Shown one piece after another: positions 14,601 to 26,954 of a stretch of DNA of 64,000 bases. The translations under genes were made by a program, and so were the position numbers. The stretch comes from Anopheles merus (lineage: Eukaryota; Arthropoda; Insecta; Diptera; Culicidae): positions 9,518,259 through 9,582,258 of the forward strand of contig NC_054085.1 of the NCBI RefSeq assembly GCF_017562075.2, written 5' to 3'. The stretch's first letter is position 1; the number at the start of each line of letters is the position of its first letter. Under the pieces are notes generated by a model. The model saw only the letters and a program-made list of their open reading frames with translations, was not told the origin of the DNA and did not search any database.

Positions 14601-15429
14601 CGGTTCGATAATGAACTGTGTTTCACTCGATGCGACGTAATAACATTACTCTTCCCAACGGCCCCGAAAAAAAACCCCACGCGATCGTTCGGTTGTGGGG
14701 GGAACGTTTTCTTTCTGAAGGGACGAAAAAAGGACGAACGTGCAAAAGACATGACGCCCGATACGGTGAATTCAATTTTTGCTGAGCCACAGAGTCCGCA
14801 GCTCTATGCGTTCGTTCGATTTAACTCCTGCCCGCCCCGAGTAGGATGGGAGCGCTACCTTTTCAACCGTAGCGTTGTCTGCTCGGCCCGTTTGCTCGGC
14901 GATCGGCGGCAAAAAGGTCACAATTGTCATGGTGTGTTCAATCTTATTGATTAATACACTTCCCATCGAAGCACGACCGCAGTTGGGGTAAGGTAGAAAA
15001 GCAACATACAAAAACCCTCATGGGTCACTTCAGCAAGCCGACCGGAAAAAATATAGGGACCAAAGGGAGGTATTCACATAACCTTTTTTTGGAGCTATGG
15101 CGCTTCAGTTTGCGTGCGTGTGCGTATGGAGGATATGCGGGGAGATATTATTATGGGTTCGTGGAGAGTGAATAGAATTTACCCGCTTTTACGTATCTTT
15201 GGCTTGCAGGCGATAAACGAAAATAGTTTTACTTGGCCGTTTATAAACACGCAAACACATGACGAGCAAGGAGATACAATGCCTGTTATGTGGTTTTGAA
15301 AGCAAAAGTAAAATGTGATTTAATTTATTTGTAAGTCAGATGCAGATTACTGCTGTGATTTTTTTTTCCTGTCTTCAGTGACATGAATCAATGGTGAAAT
15401 TGGGAAGTTTTACGAATGAAATTAGAATA
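11651..15429. other. No recognisable gene
   Basis: Holds the doubtful 295-codon frame and, at about 13807-13854, a stretch with acceptor- and donor-like edges (GTTGAG and ACG/GTAAGT) reading VQNPVGSYHGSQANKED. Nothing firm. Confidence 0.5.
12736..13623 (+). other. 295-codon open frame, probably not a gene
   Basis: The longest open frame in the 1-40 kb region (MRWPLGMPVTAQTVQNP...). It is rich in Cys, His, Phe and Arg, has no domain, signal peptide or repeat I recognise, and its composition tracks the local DNA. It is long for chance at this GC content but lacks coding-type codon bias. Confidence 0.15.
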
Positions 15430-15766
15430 CAGGTGACCCCCGAGATACGACTGTACTTGGAACTGAAAAAATAGTCAAAATAGTCGTAAGTCAAATATCT
15501 GTGAATAAAAAGTTTACAACCGAGTGGAAATCTATGCTATTGTGCATTTTATTTAAAACAATGTTAAGAATGATACTATATTAATTTGACTCCAAAGGCC
15601 GTTTACACCATATAGATATTCAAGATCGGTCGTTGGTGAATCTTTGTAAATGTGAATGTAACGGTTATCGTAGGGAAATTTTAAAAACATAGATCAATTT
15701 CTTCTCAATGACAACTTTTAATTAATCTGCAAATCGTCGTAATTCGTGGGGGTCATAATTTGCCTG
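15430..15766. mobile_element. Tc1/mariner-type MITE, 337 bp, TA target site
   Basis: The left end CAGGTGACCCCCGAGATACG and the inverted right end (CAGGCAAATTATGACCCCCA, then CGAATTACGACG) share CAGG, GACCCCC and the TACGAC core, with a small insertion in the right arm. TA lies on both sides (15428-15429 and 15767-15768). The interior is AT-rich and has no frame. Short length, TIRs and TA duplication define a non-autonomous Tc1/mariner-like copy. Confidence 0.65.
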
Positions 15767-16829
15767 TACTGATGCCTGTACTGAAATTTGAAAATCTACC
15801 AGCGTCAGTGAATTATGTATTGTCTGGGTTGTATTTTGCATAATTTGCTGCCATTTGAACAGCATAATAATAAAATTTGACCATTATGTTCAGTCGAAAC
15901 TCACTAACTTAACTGCTATACTAAGCGCTACCAAAAATTTGAAAGTTTTCTTCAGATGAGATATTATTATTTTCTTTGAAAAACGATTTGTTATACAAAA
16001 CTGTGTTGTCCGTAGACACAAAGAATAAGAATTTGCTTACAATTATTCTGCACCGCTTACCGTAACTATTTGCGATTTGAGGAAAATCTGGAAGAGTTGT
16101 ATATTTTATGAAATTTACAGTTGTACAAATTATACAGAAAATTTATGATTTGTACTAATTCCATTTTCACATCTTTGCATATTTATTTTCAAATTTTTAA
16201 AAACGAAATAAGAGTCATAACTTTACTACACAGACATGTAATAAAATAATAATATGTCTGTGTCGCTTTTGTTTGATAGGATCAGTTTTTACCCGTAATG
16301 CAATTGGCATAACATTATTGCATGAAGGCTGTCATAGCAATTCAAACTTATTATTTGTACGTCTTGTTACATATTTTAATGTGTTTTTCCAAAAAAATCA
16401 TAACGTGTGAAAATTATTCTTTGATTTTTTTTATTATTTTTTTAAATTTAAGTTCGAAAATTATCCTTATAAAACTCATAAATCCTTACACTAATAGAAA
16501 CATCTTTTCAATATCTTTAAAAATGTATTGCGATACAACTCTCTTAACATAATATTGTTTTTTTTTTGCAGACGATTTGAAATTAATTAGTTCGTACAAC
16601 AAACCTATTTTTCCAAGTGTTATTGTTATGGTATGGCCTTCAATTCGTTTTTTATGATAAGTGGTGAAGTAATGGTTTTAAAAATATGAAAAAATGTAGA
16701 ATTGTGTTTTGCACAATCCATACATTTACTTTTTTATCTATCTCCTCTGGATTTTCCACAAATCTTGAAAAACGACTGTCCATATAGTTTTTGTAGGCAG
16801 TGTACTTACCGTCAAAAGCGTATTAAGCA

Positions 16830-17028
16830 CTACGCACACCAAGCGACTGCGTGGGGTCCCGACGTCTCGAGGAGGTCCCAAGAAAAGGAACTCACCCTCC
16901 TCACAAGTAAATTTTCTACTCAATCTTTCCCTGGTTTAGAATACCACTTACAATTTTTTGCTCAACACTACAGAAAGGCCTACTTTCGTGCGGCCACTTA
17001 GGGTCTCGACTAGTGTTAATCCGCCACT
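16830..17028. mobile_element. Solitary right end of a CAGTGGC-type element (fragment)
   Basis: GTTAATCCGCCACTG at 17014-17028 matches the right terminus of the 865-bp element at 26.1-26.95 kb. No matching left end or copy of the flanking GTTACAGT was found upstream, so this is taken as a truncated copy; the left limit is approximate. Confidence 0.4.
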
Positions 17029-18631
17029 GGTTACAGTAGGCGGTGTATTTGAAATTGCAAGTTCGAGAATAACTTCAACCTTACGGTATTTACTATGTAA
17101 AGGATTGTAATGTCACTTTGTGGGGCGAAAATGTAATGAACATGTCAAAAATGATCTTATTTGAGATATTTTCCAAATTAGGAAATTTAGCAGATTACAG
17201 ACAGTTCACTCTAGTTGGTATCGTAAAACTGCCCATTGACAGAACATTAAATTTTGAGCAATTTTCTATTTTCATCAAACCTTTTGTATCCATTATGTTC
17301 AGTAAATGTTCTCCATCAAGTTGCATCCGTCTAATGTTTACGTTTTACTGTTCACCAATTAGTACAACTTTGCTCCAATCTAAATAATCATTCTCTTTAC
17401 GAGCCACCTGATCACTTGTTTCGTTTACATTCAGCCCGATCCCCGTAATCCCAGACCAACTTTATACAACCAAGCAAGAGCAGCAGCAACATAAAACAAA
17501 CCGTTAGCATAGCCGCGTGTCATAATAAAATGCGCACAATTTCCAAGCACTCCCAGAGCACGGTGCGATTTATGTGCCACCAGATGTGTGCGTGCTACTC
17601 CCAACTGCACAACCTGAAGGTCTGCGAGCACCCCCAAAAATAGAGTTTCTCGCGAGTGGTCGCGACCACTACCGGTCGCGCTGCTAATTAAAAATGCTCC
17701 CTGTTGCCTTTACCCTACCCCATCTGGCACGCAAATTAGCTAATTTACAACCGTGCGCAGCAAAAGGGCTACTAACCAATGCCTACTGCCCCTAAACTAG
17801 TCCTTTGCTGCTCGTTGACAGTTGGTTCGTCAAGCGCAAAGCATCGCTGACAGCAGGTGCCGGGCATGATGATAGCAAACGCTGACACTAGACCGCCGTG
17901 ACAAATGAACCGAGCTACGCCAGCATCCTCTCTCAAACACACATACACACACACAAGCACACAATAAAGCCTGCCCGAAACGATCGTCCCGGGCGTGATA
18001 AATTTCCCAAATAAAACTATCCACCTAACCTTGCGCGCGAAGGTGACTTCTGCCGGCAGAGCATCAAAGTCGCGGTCGGTTGTTTCCGATTACGATTGTC
18101 CGAGAGGGTTTGGGAATGGATCGTGTTGCTGTTGTTGTTGTTGTTGACCGGTTTATGTTGACGTTGTTTATGCGCGGGGTGTGCGCACTTTGGGGGTGTC
18201 CCTATTGCGTGTCGAATAAACATACTGGTATACTAGGGGGACCAGCATCTCGGTCGAACACGATACGATACGGAAGGTGGCAATGGTGATGATGATTGTG
18301 TTTACAGCGCGGCCTTAAACGTTACACGGCATAACGCAAGCTGAGTAGATTATCCACCAATCATGAAGTGTTTACGTCGAATGTGTCGATTCTGGAAGCA
18401 TAAATTAGTTGTGCTGCCGGCCGGTTTGTGATTCGATAATTACACGCTACAGGAGAAATGAGATCCTACCCTTAAGCGCTTCCAAGAGAGTTAGGTTGAT
18501 GATACGTAGTTCGATTTCGTATTTCTTTGTGTTTTTGATTATTTTTAATTCAAAACGCAGACACAAGTGGTTGATAGTGTTTTCTGTAAATAGGTGGCGC
18601 TACTTTATTAAGCAAGTTTATAATATAGGTT
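17029..18631. other. No recognisable gene
   Basis: AT-rich to 17.4 kb, then more balanced sequence with a (CA)n run near 17940. No coding signal. Confidence 0.5.
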
Positions 18632-18977
18632 CAGTGGAGGGCCGTTTATACGGGCTCATCGGGACACGACCTCGCCCGGATACTGAAATAACACGGCTAA
18701 TGAGTCAAAGTATATATTTTATTACAAATTCTTGAAAATTTTCATATTTTGGTAAAACGCAGCCAGTTTTTACCAACCAATTTTTTTTTTTAATGAGGAG
18801 ACTTCAAACTTGCCATGACTCATAGTGGTTTTTGTTGTGCCAATGTGCTCAGATAACCATTTTTTTAAATATCCTCTTCAGAACGCAATGTCACCTTTGT
18901 ATTGAACTGTCATTTCTCAACAGCACGGATAAACGGGCTGCCGGATAAAAGGTACCCGGATAAACGCCGCTCCACTT
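18632..18977. mobile_element. Pogo/Tigger-like inverted-repeat element, about 346 bp
   Basis: The left arm CAGTGGAGGGCCGTTTATAC and the right arm read in reverse (AAGTGGAGCGGCGTTTATCC) match over about 20 bp. The right arm also repeats CCGGATAAA and CGGATAAACG. The CAGTGGA...GTTTATCCG style is that of pogo/Tigger ends. A clean TA duplication is not visible, so the exact limits are uncertain. Confidence 0.45.
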
Positions 18978-21900
18978 CATTTCTAGATTATTTGTTATTT
19001 ACTTTACCGATTTGACCAAGGTGAGTAAACTAAAGGTATGATAATGTCAATCTGTAATAATTCCTGCTCATGACATAAAGTAAATGATCTGTTCTAGAAT
19101 TAAGCGATACTCAATTTACGTGGATTTGACGTTGAAACCATTTACGTGGAAACCACAATGGTGCAATGTTTATAGCTTACTGATCAAGAAACATGTTAGA
19201 ATAATTAAAAAAATCATAATAATCAAAGCATAAATATATTATAATAATTCTGATCATGTAATAATACCATTATTATTTTTTACTATTCAGTATGTTTGTT
19301 TTTGAAAAGCAATTATCTAAAAAAAAACACCAATTTTCTTTGATTCAATTTGTTCCGTAAGCAACTAACAAACTACCCAGCTTTGATATTAAAAAAAAAA
19401 CACATATCACGTATGGAGGCTATAACATCAGGTTATCCAACCCCCGCTAAGCCTTAGAACCGTAAGCTTACGTAGAAAAGCTGTTATGGCAAAGTTCATT
19501 CGCATACCAAACTCCAGCTCCTACGCTGTGTTTTCCCTCCCGCGTCAAACTCTTCGACCATAGGCACAAAGTTCAAAGCTGCCCCGGGAACTTTTAGCAT
19601 CCCTCCCGTTGGTCCATCGCCCTGCGCGAACTGCAGGCACAAGAACTTTTCCCCAACAAACGATTGACGTAATTTATCCGCAGGTTTATCGCTTAACGAA
19701 CCCATCAATGTACCTTTTCTGCACATTCGCCACGTTGCACCAGCACGGGACGGTTTTTTGTGTCTATGTGTGTGCCACCATTAGCCTACCTTAGCCCGGT
19801 TGAAAGAGGAAAACGGCGAACTAAAAAAGAATCCTCGATTCCGGGGAGAGAGAGCAAAACAAAAAAAAAGCAACTCTAGACCACGCGCCCGTCCGTGTCG
19901 ATATCGCACAATCTGGCATTTGGACGCCCACCGACCCGCTATGGACCAGACATCGGCGTCGGCGGTGGTGGTGGTGCTGGCTGTGTATTCTATCGCACAT
20001 TTCCTCACCTTTACTGAACCGCGTCACGGATGAATATTCTATCGTTGCCTGTGTCTTTTCCCTCGGTTTTTCTAACCCACCTACGCGCTAAACGCTTCGA
20101 TTCTTTTATTTCCAAGTGAATCTTCGCTTGTACGCGTACGCGTATCAGCATGCCTGGAAGGTATCGAAGGTATGACGTGCTGAAGCAACAAAAACAGTGA
20201 AATTCAAAGTCTGTAACCACAACTGTGCACAAGCCGTGTAAAGTGGCTTTAGCACCAGCCAACAGGCAGCATGCCAGCGAACAACACAGCACCACGGCTA
20301 CGGCCAAAACCGTTGAAAGATTTAGAAGACTTGAAGCGGTAACCGAAAAACACTGCCCGAAAACTAACCTCAGGAACATCGACCGCAGCCTGACGTGCCC
20401 TGTCTCCAGTGCGTCTCACGGGACCGGGCGCACCGTGGCTGCAGCGCATAATGAGCATAGCTCGTCTGTGCTGGATGGTTTGCATTGCGTCACTCAGCAC
20501 CAAAACAACGGGGAAGCCGCATGGCGTGCCCGGTGGAATTTTTGCCCCAATCGCTGCCGCTTTCCACGGTTGGCGTTGCGGTTTTGTTCTTTATTTTTAA
20601 ATCGTCCCGCAGGTTCATTGCCCACGGATCGCGCGTTGGAAGTGTGGAGCTCGAGCAGGTCGTGAAAGGAGTCTCGGACCCCGCGGAGAGTGAGTGACTT
20701 AGCAAGGAACTCATCTCAGCGAGCGAGAGAGAGAGAGAGAGAGAGAGCGTGGAAGTGAACGCAGCATCCCTCACAGAATGAACGTTCACGAGAACGAATG
20801 GATATGGACAAATCTGTCTCGATTTGTTTCATTACTTTTAATGCACTTCTTTTAATTATTGTTTGTGAACAGTTTGCAGTCAGTTTCATTATTGGTATCA
20901 CATTTTGCTTAGTTTTCCCTTCCCGTCAGTTAAAAGTTTTTCATGAAAGAAAGTGATTTTTATTGCACTGATCAACTTCAATTCGAAGTGAGCGTTACTA
21001 AGGCAGTGCGGGTAGCATACTTTCAGGGGTTTACGTGTGGGACTCATCGGATCGGGTTGGAAACATTAAATTTCTTTCCTTCTTTTAGCTTATTAGCTAC
21101 GTCTATAGTTTTCTCATCAATTTTTATTAACCCATCCTGTCTTTAAGTGGTCAACCGTCATTCAGCAGCCACGGGAAAACAAAGATTCTCTCTCACCTGT
21201 TCCAAGCTAGAACAACGATGTCTTTTATACTCCCTTTTTCTCTCCGTACCATAAAGAAAACAAAATTCAATTCCCATTAGCACGTTCTCCGTTGCCTAGA
21301 ACTGAAGCGTAGTAAACAGTGAAACAACATCGAAACAATCGTGGCAACACCAAGCGACCGACCTCCGCCAAGATCGGATGCGCCGGGCGAGTAATTAACT
21401 GGTCGATTAGCTTTCTTCCAAGTGGACTGCAAATTGTTTTCTTGCTCAGTGACAAATTGGTTAATCAAACTGATAACCATTAAACGGAGCAGGACCAGGT
21501 GGATAAAAAGCAATTCGATGCTCCTGAGTTTATTAAAGGCAGAAGTGCCTTCGATTGATTTCATCAGCGGAGCGAGAGAGAGAGAGGCAAATCAATGGTT
21601 CGGAAAATGTCCGCACTTCAGCAGGTCGATGAACAGCGGGGAGTGAGTTTTATAATAAACTAAATCGCTTGTACCATGAGCCTTACTATGAAGCTTTAAA
21701 TAAACTTCATGAAGTCGTGTGTTGATTGTGTAGGAAAGTTCATTTTCTAACAAAGCACAGCTTGCTCCCTCCGTCCACACTCGTCTGTTTACTTTGGCTC
21801 GTTTGATAATCATAACGCTGACGGCCGCATTCGATCGAAGCTAATTGATCAAACGAGATAGATGGAAATGAAATTACAACAGCATTATCGTCGCTCACCG

Positions 21901-23926
21901 GCCCCCGGCTGTCGTCCTGCACGTGATTGACGTTGCTTTTGTGTGTCTTTGTGCGTTTGTATGTGTGGGTGTGTATGTGTGGGTGTGTGTCTTTGTCGAC
22001 TTCAGAAGGTTGAGATTCTTTTGATATCGCTCGTCCGTTTGGACATGGGTCACTTTACAAGAAGCTGTCGTCTAATCTGCACCATATTATACTTCGTTTT
22101 ATGTCGCTTTACCTTGCCACGTAATATTCACGAAAGTCGTAGCTATATCAGTGCGCTATAACATTTTCCTTTCCAACCTATTCTGCGTGAAGCAATCGAT
22201 TTTGCGTTTCTTAGATGCTTTCAACATCCCACAAGCAGCAGTTGCACGACATTGAAGATAAACAGTTGTGAACAAACAAACGCATCGAATGAAGAAAACT
22301 CATACACTCGCTACTACTCCATAAAGATTGCTTCAAACTTTTTCCTCTATCAACAAAATTGTACCTCCACCCAAAAACCTGTAGCACCACCGTTCCTTTT
22401 TTCCCCATGCCCAAGCACCATACTAAACCCTCCCGGCAGAGCAACTATGCAAAACTTTAAAGTTATTGATACCCATCTGTTCGCCAGTAAGTCTCGGGTG
22501 CTTCGATGCACTACGAGGAAGGATCGTCGGGCCCTGCCAGCCACTAACTTTACTGTCGCTGTGCATTTATGCAGTGCATCCCTTAAGAGCTGCTGCCCCG
22601 GCATGTCTGCCAGTCTTTCTTGCCTTCTATCTCTCTAGCACTAGACCGTTTCGTTCGACTGTAATTAATTAAAATTCATTGCTCATGAAGTAGTTGAGCT
22701 GCGAAGTGTTTAAGTTGGCGTCGGGCCGGCTTTCGTCACGCAAGAACCAGAGAGCCCAGATGGGTGGGAGGGGGAATTGAATTGGATTATTGTTTGTCGG
22801 TTGTTCTTCAGGGCGCTGCACACAAAACCCGGTACACTGCCGGAGCAAGATTTATGGCACGCTGGAGAAGTTTTATAATTTTTCATAAACACTTTAATCA
22901 TAATAAACCGTTTTGCTTTTGCGCTGCACGTTTGCGTGCAATTTTAAATAATAAAAAAAATCTAATTTTTAATTAAATTAAACACCAAACCACTGCGCCG
23001 TTTGCTACGCGCATTCCATCATTTTAATTGTGGCTTTCGGGGTGGCCCCACCCCTTTACTAGATTCGTGAGCTTAAAGCATTTGTCGCTACCTTTTTTAC
23101 GCCTGTTCGCCTCCTTCGCAAAGACGCAAAGTTCATCCCCCGTGTCTCGGTTGAAGGTGGAAACGGAAAACTTTAATAATTACATTAAGTTCGTGATAAA
23201 CTTAGACCCGTGGCAGGTGTTGGGCGCGTTCGTGGACGCGGGCAGTGCAACAACCGTTTCCTGTCCTGCGGTGCACTCTGTACCGCGGGCCACCGTTCCG
23301 TTCGAAAACTCCCACGAAAGGGGGAGAGCAGGAAGGCTAGTGGCCATTCGCGTTCTCGTGGTCTCATTTGCATGCACATTCGCTACGGGCACGAGAAGCT
23401 GCATCCATCCTGTGCCATAGAGGGACGGAAACGAGAACGGTTGTCTACCGTTTCGATCACCCGAGACCCAGGGCCGCTTCCCACCGCTGCTGGTTCGTGC
23501 ACATTAATCATAATTTTGAAACTTACAGCGCCTTTTGATCGATGGGCTTGTGCACGGCATCATTAGAATGGTTTGCGCAACGCTAGCCGGTGGGGCTGTG
23601 ATGTGTGTGCATCTGCGTGCTTCTAAACTTTGGTTGCCGTGTAAGGATGGGCTGAAAGGGACACGGGAGAGGAAGACTGCATCATTTGTGCATTATGCAG
23701 TTTTGTTTTATCGTACACACGTGAGTGGGATTTAATGTTGTTAAACTGCATTTAAAAGCACAAAAGTGTGGTGAGGTGGTTGTCGTGATGTGCGATAAAA
23801 TGTCGCTGTTGTATAATTAACACTTTTACTATCATTTTTTATTATTACAGTCATTATCAGTTTAAATAATCAAATCATGCAATTAACACATAATCAGCAG
23901 AAAAAGAGTAAATCAACTATTGCACC
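18978..23926. other. No recognisable gene
   Basis: Mixed-composition spacer with the (GA)n tract at 20725 and a TTAATTAA cluster near 22665. Short frames overlap on both strands without bias. Confidence 0.5.
20725..20747. repeat. (GA)n microsatellite
   Basis: Uninterrupted GA dinucleotide run of over 20 bp. Confidence 0.8.
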
Positions 23927-23934
23927 CTTTATAG
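23927..23934. repeat. Left target-site duplication CTTTATAG
   Basis: Exact 8-bp copy of 25599-25606, immediately outside the left inverted repeat of the 1664-bp hAT-like element. Confidence 0.8.
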
Positions 23935-25598
23935 CAGCTGTGTCAAACTCATTTCATCAGAGGGCCGCTAGTACAGATTTTCAGTGATTCACGGGCCGCA
24001 AAGGTGAGAATAAAAAATATTCCTCAATATTTATATAAAGTACTGTTTAAAATCATTATTGTTAAACAAATTGACTTTTTGTACTCCTCGCTTCAAATTT
24101 GGAATAGTTTCCTATTTACAAATTCGCTTTGTTATTTTTAATTGTGCACTTTTTTATTTGGAAAAAAGGTTTAATGTACTTTTTAAGTCACATGCATTTT
24201 TATCCTTATTATTAAAATAGGACATTTTTCATTAGTCGCGTTCGAACACGGTAGTTCTGTTACAAAATATCCCCAACCACACTTTTTCACCAAGGTATCT
24301 TTTTCGCGAGCCGAATCTTTTTCAAGCCATCCAAGCTATCCATCGCTGGATGAATAACAAAAAAATGTGCCTGTAATTTGTTGACAGATCAAGAGAAAAA
24401 TTGTAATAAAACGTGTTTAAACATAATTTTTGCTAATTTCCAAGTTCCAAGAACCCGTATTTTACAAATAATTTTGTTAAATTACGATAATTTTATCTGA
24501 CAAAGATTCGTGGTAGGTGATCCTATAAAGATCGGCAAATCTTTTTTTGATACTTGAAGGGAGATGATTCGCAAATTGAGGTTTGGACTGTGCGAGCTAA
24601 TCTATGAATAATTTATACATCGCAGGACTTCGGCATTTCGATTATTTTAATCCTTAATCTAAATACTCATGGCTTAAGCGTAATCATATCATTTTGGTTT
24701 TGATTTTTGGGGAGGTTGGAAAGTACATTAATTCGTCTTGTAGAATGTGGGGTACACATAATTCCAACTTGGCTACAATCATTTTTATTAACATTTATGG
24801 TGGCATGATTATGAATAAAACAGAAGTTGCTTCAATCGAACATCAAAAATGTAACATTCTAAGGTCGGAGCCGTGCAAATTCGTTCGAAAAAGAATTTCG
24901 GAGCCCAATTAATCCTTTACTCGGCACTCGGGGGCATGGAGATGGTCAAAATCGGTAGGACCGACCGGATCCATTTCTCACTGCAGATTAGCGTGCGACA
25001 ACCGATGACTCCAATGGTTCCGAATGGCATCAAACGGCTCTATAAGCTTTGGTCGGAACCGAACGGAACTGTTGGTTTGATTTCGACGGATCAGGAGTCA
25101 GAATAGCTAAGATCAAAAATGGTTTTGAGTCGTGGATGCGATTCTGACAATCCATCACTAGTTGTTGCAAAGATTCCAAGTGTGTGTATGAAAGTATTTT
25201 CATTTCTTTTTCGTTTGAAGAAGGTTGACGCAAATCTATTTTTCCATATTTTTCCATAGAATGTGCAATCGAGTGTGCACAAAATTATGCCAATATTCAG
25301 AATTTCATCGAAACATAATGAGTTTGCATTCAATTCAATTTTTTTAAGGGTTTCGATTGTTCTGTACGATTGTGCAGCATAAGTTTATGAGATGTTATGG
25401 TTACTTTTATGTTAGATTCTAAAAATATACCATCAAAATGATTGTTCTCCTCTGGAAAATTTAATACAATTAGACAAATAGTAATAACAGTTTTTTGGTT
25501 TGCAGTGATTTTAGCAATTCTCAAAATATTCTCGGGGGCCGCATTCAGCATTGACGAGGGCCGCATGCGGCCCGCGGGCCGCCAGTTTGACATACCTG
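23935..25598. mobile_element. hAT-like transposable element, 1664 bp, with intact 8-bp TSD
   Basis: The left end CAGCTGTGTCAAACT and the right end AGTTTGACATACCTG are near-perfect terminal inverted repeats (13 of 15). Both sides carry the 8-bp direct duplication CTTTATAG (23927-23934 and 25599-25606). The right subterminal region is GC-rich (GCGGCCCGCGGGCCGCC) and the left end has GGGCCGC blocks. CAG...GTCAAACT ends with 8-bp TSDs are typical of hAT elements. No transposase frame survives; the interior is AT-rich with a TCCGA-like degenerate repeat near 24900-25110. It is a non-autonomous or decayed copy. Confidence 0.8.
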
Positions 25599-25606
25599 CT
25601 TTATAG
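25599..25606. repeat. Right target-site duplication CTTTATAG
   Basis: Exact 8-bp copy of 23927-23934, immediately outside the right inverted repeat of the 1664-bp hAT-like element. Confidence 0.8.
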
Positions 25607-25661
25607 CTATGATGTACGCCTGAAGGTATGTAATTTCAATGGAATATGTCGTTTTTGCGCG

Positions 25662-25752
25662 TCCACATGTTACGGGCTAGCGTACCGTACCATTCATTTT
25701 TGTATGGATAGTTTGACAGTACGGTACGCTACACGAGTCCGGTACGTGTGGA
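25662..25752. repeat. Inverted repeat / hairpin next to hAT-like element
   Basis: AGCGTACCGTAC (25679-25690) pairs perfectly with GTACGGTACGCT (25719-25730), and pairing continues imperfectly outwards to TCCACA and TGTGGA. The total span is about 91 bp, starting 56 bp beyond the right TSD of the 1664-bp element. Confidence 0.55.
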
Positions 25753-26089
25753 GTCCCTGTCATATGTCAATATACTTTATCGCTTATTCATCACAAACTG
25801 TATTAAATTTTTACTTACATTCGTATTGAAAACATAAAATATCAATATTTACAAAGGGAAAAGAACATTGTATACATTATTTGCATTAAAACAAAACGAT
25901 ATTTGGCGGCACGGTATGAGAGGACGCTAGGGTCTGCCAGTTGGACGGAAAAATTATGTGGGTTTTTTTTGTACTTTTTCCAATACATCATAAAGTTATA
26001 ATCAAGTAAGGACACATTCTAACACAGCTATGCTATTTAGATATTTATAATTATTGAAGAAAGCACTGTAGCGAACCCATTTTGACGAA

Positions 26090-26954
26090 CAGTGGCAGAT
26101 TTAGGGTCGGATCGGGGGCTATAAGCGGTAAAAGAAGTTCAGGCCCCCTGTTGGTGTCGTGCGAGGGGGGTGGAGGGGTGGGGGGTGGGAGTTATGATAT
26201 TAATAGCCTTGTCATAGCTAGTAACGGCTCATTGTATCCATATAAGGTATGTCTGCTCTGCCAAAAAGGAAATTATAATAGCGAAGAGGTCTAGAAGGCA
26301 CGTAGATGTTGCTCTTCTTGAAGAAACAACGTCTAATTCGTTTTTTAGAAGAATATTTTAGCAACAAATACACATTGGTATACCTTAAAACGGTGTTCGA
26401 GCGTCTATAGGCGAAGCAGAAGGCAACGCGGACGATAATTTGGCATAGCTGTAAGTCCTCTGAATTGGTCGCATTATAAAGCAAGTCTTGTTAACTTCCG
26501 TTGTATTGCCTCTATTGGGTTGAGCATCGTAGTGCAATTTGGGAACCAAAGTACTGAGCAGTACATCACCCACCACCACGCAAGACAAATAAACAACGGC
26601 ATAAGCCTTAAGACATAACTACATTATTGGAATTGTCGAAAGATAAAACCTAGCATCCTGCATGCATTGTTAACAGTGTTGTCAACGGGTAAACATAAAA
26701 TTTAAACTAGAGTACAGTGTAACACCTAGATCAAAAACTTCCTGATGACGATCCAACACGCTGCCTAATAACGAATAATTATACTTGATCGTTTTTCAAG
26801 TCTATGAAACGATATAAAAAAATATCTAGATCATTTTTAGACACCAAGTACCAAACACCAAGTATGACTCTCTTCGTCCATGAGGCCCCTATTGAGCACT
26901 GAAGTTCTCGATGAGACTACTGTACACACTGTTGTACCGTTAAATCCGCCACTG
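26090..26954. mobile_element. hAT-like element of a second family (CAGTGGC ends), 865 bp
   Basis: The left end CAGTGGCAGATTTA and right end TAAATCCGCCACTG are inverted repeats with one mismatch. Flanking 8-mers TTGACGAA (26082-26089) and ATGACGAA (26955-26962) differ at one base, consistent with an old 8-bp target duplication. The left part is G-rich (GAGGGGGGTGGAGGGGTGGG). No transposase frame is visible. Ends differ from the GTCAAACT family elsewhere in the window. Confidence 0.65.
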
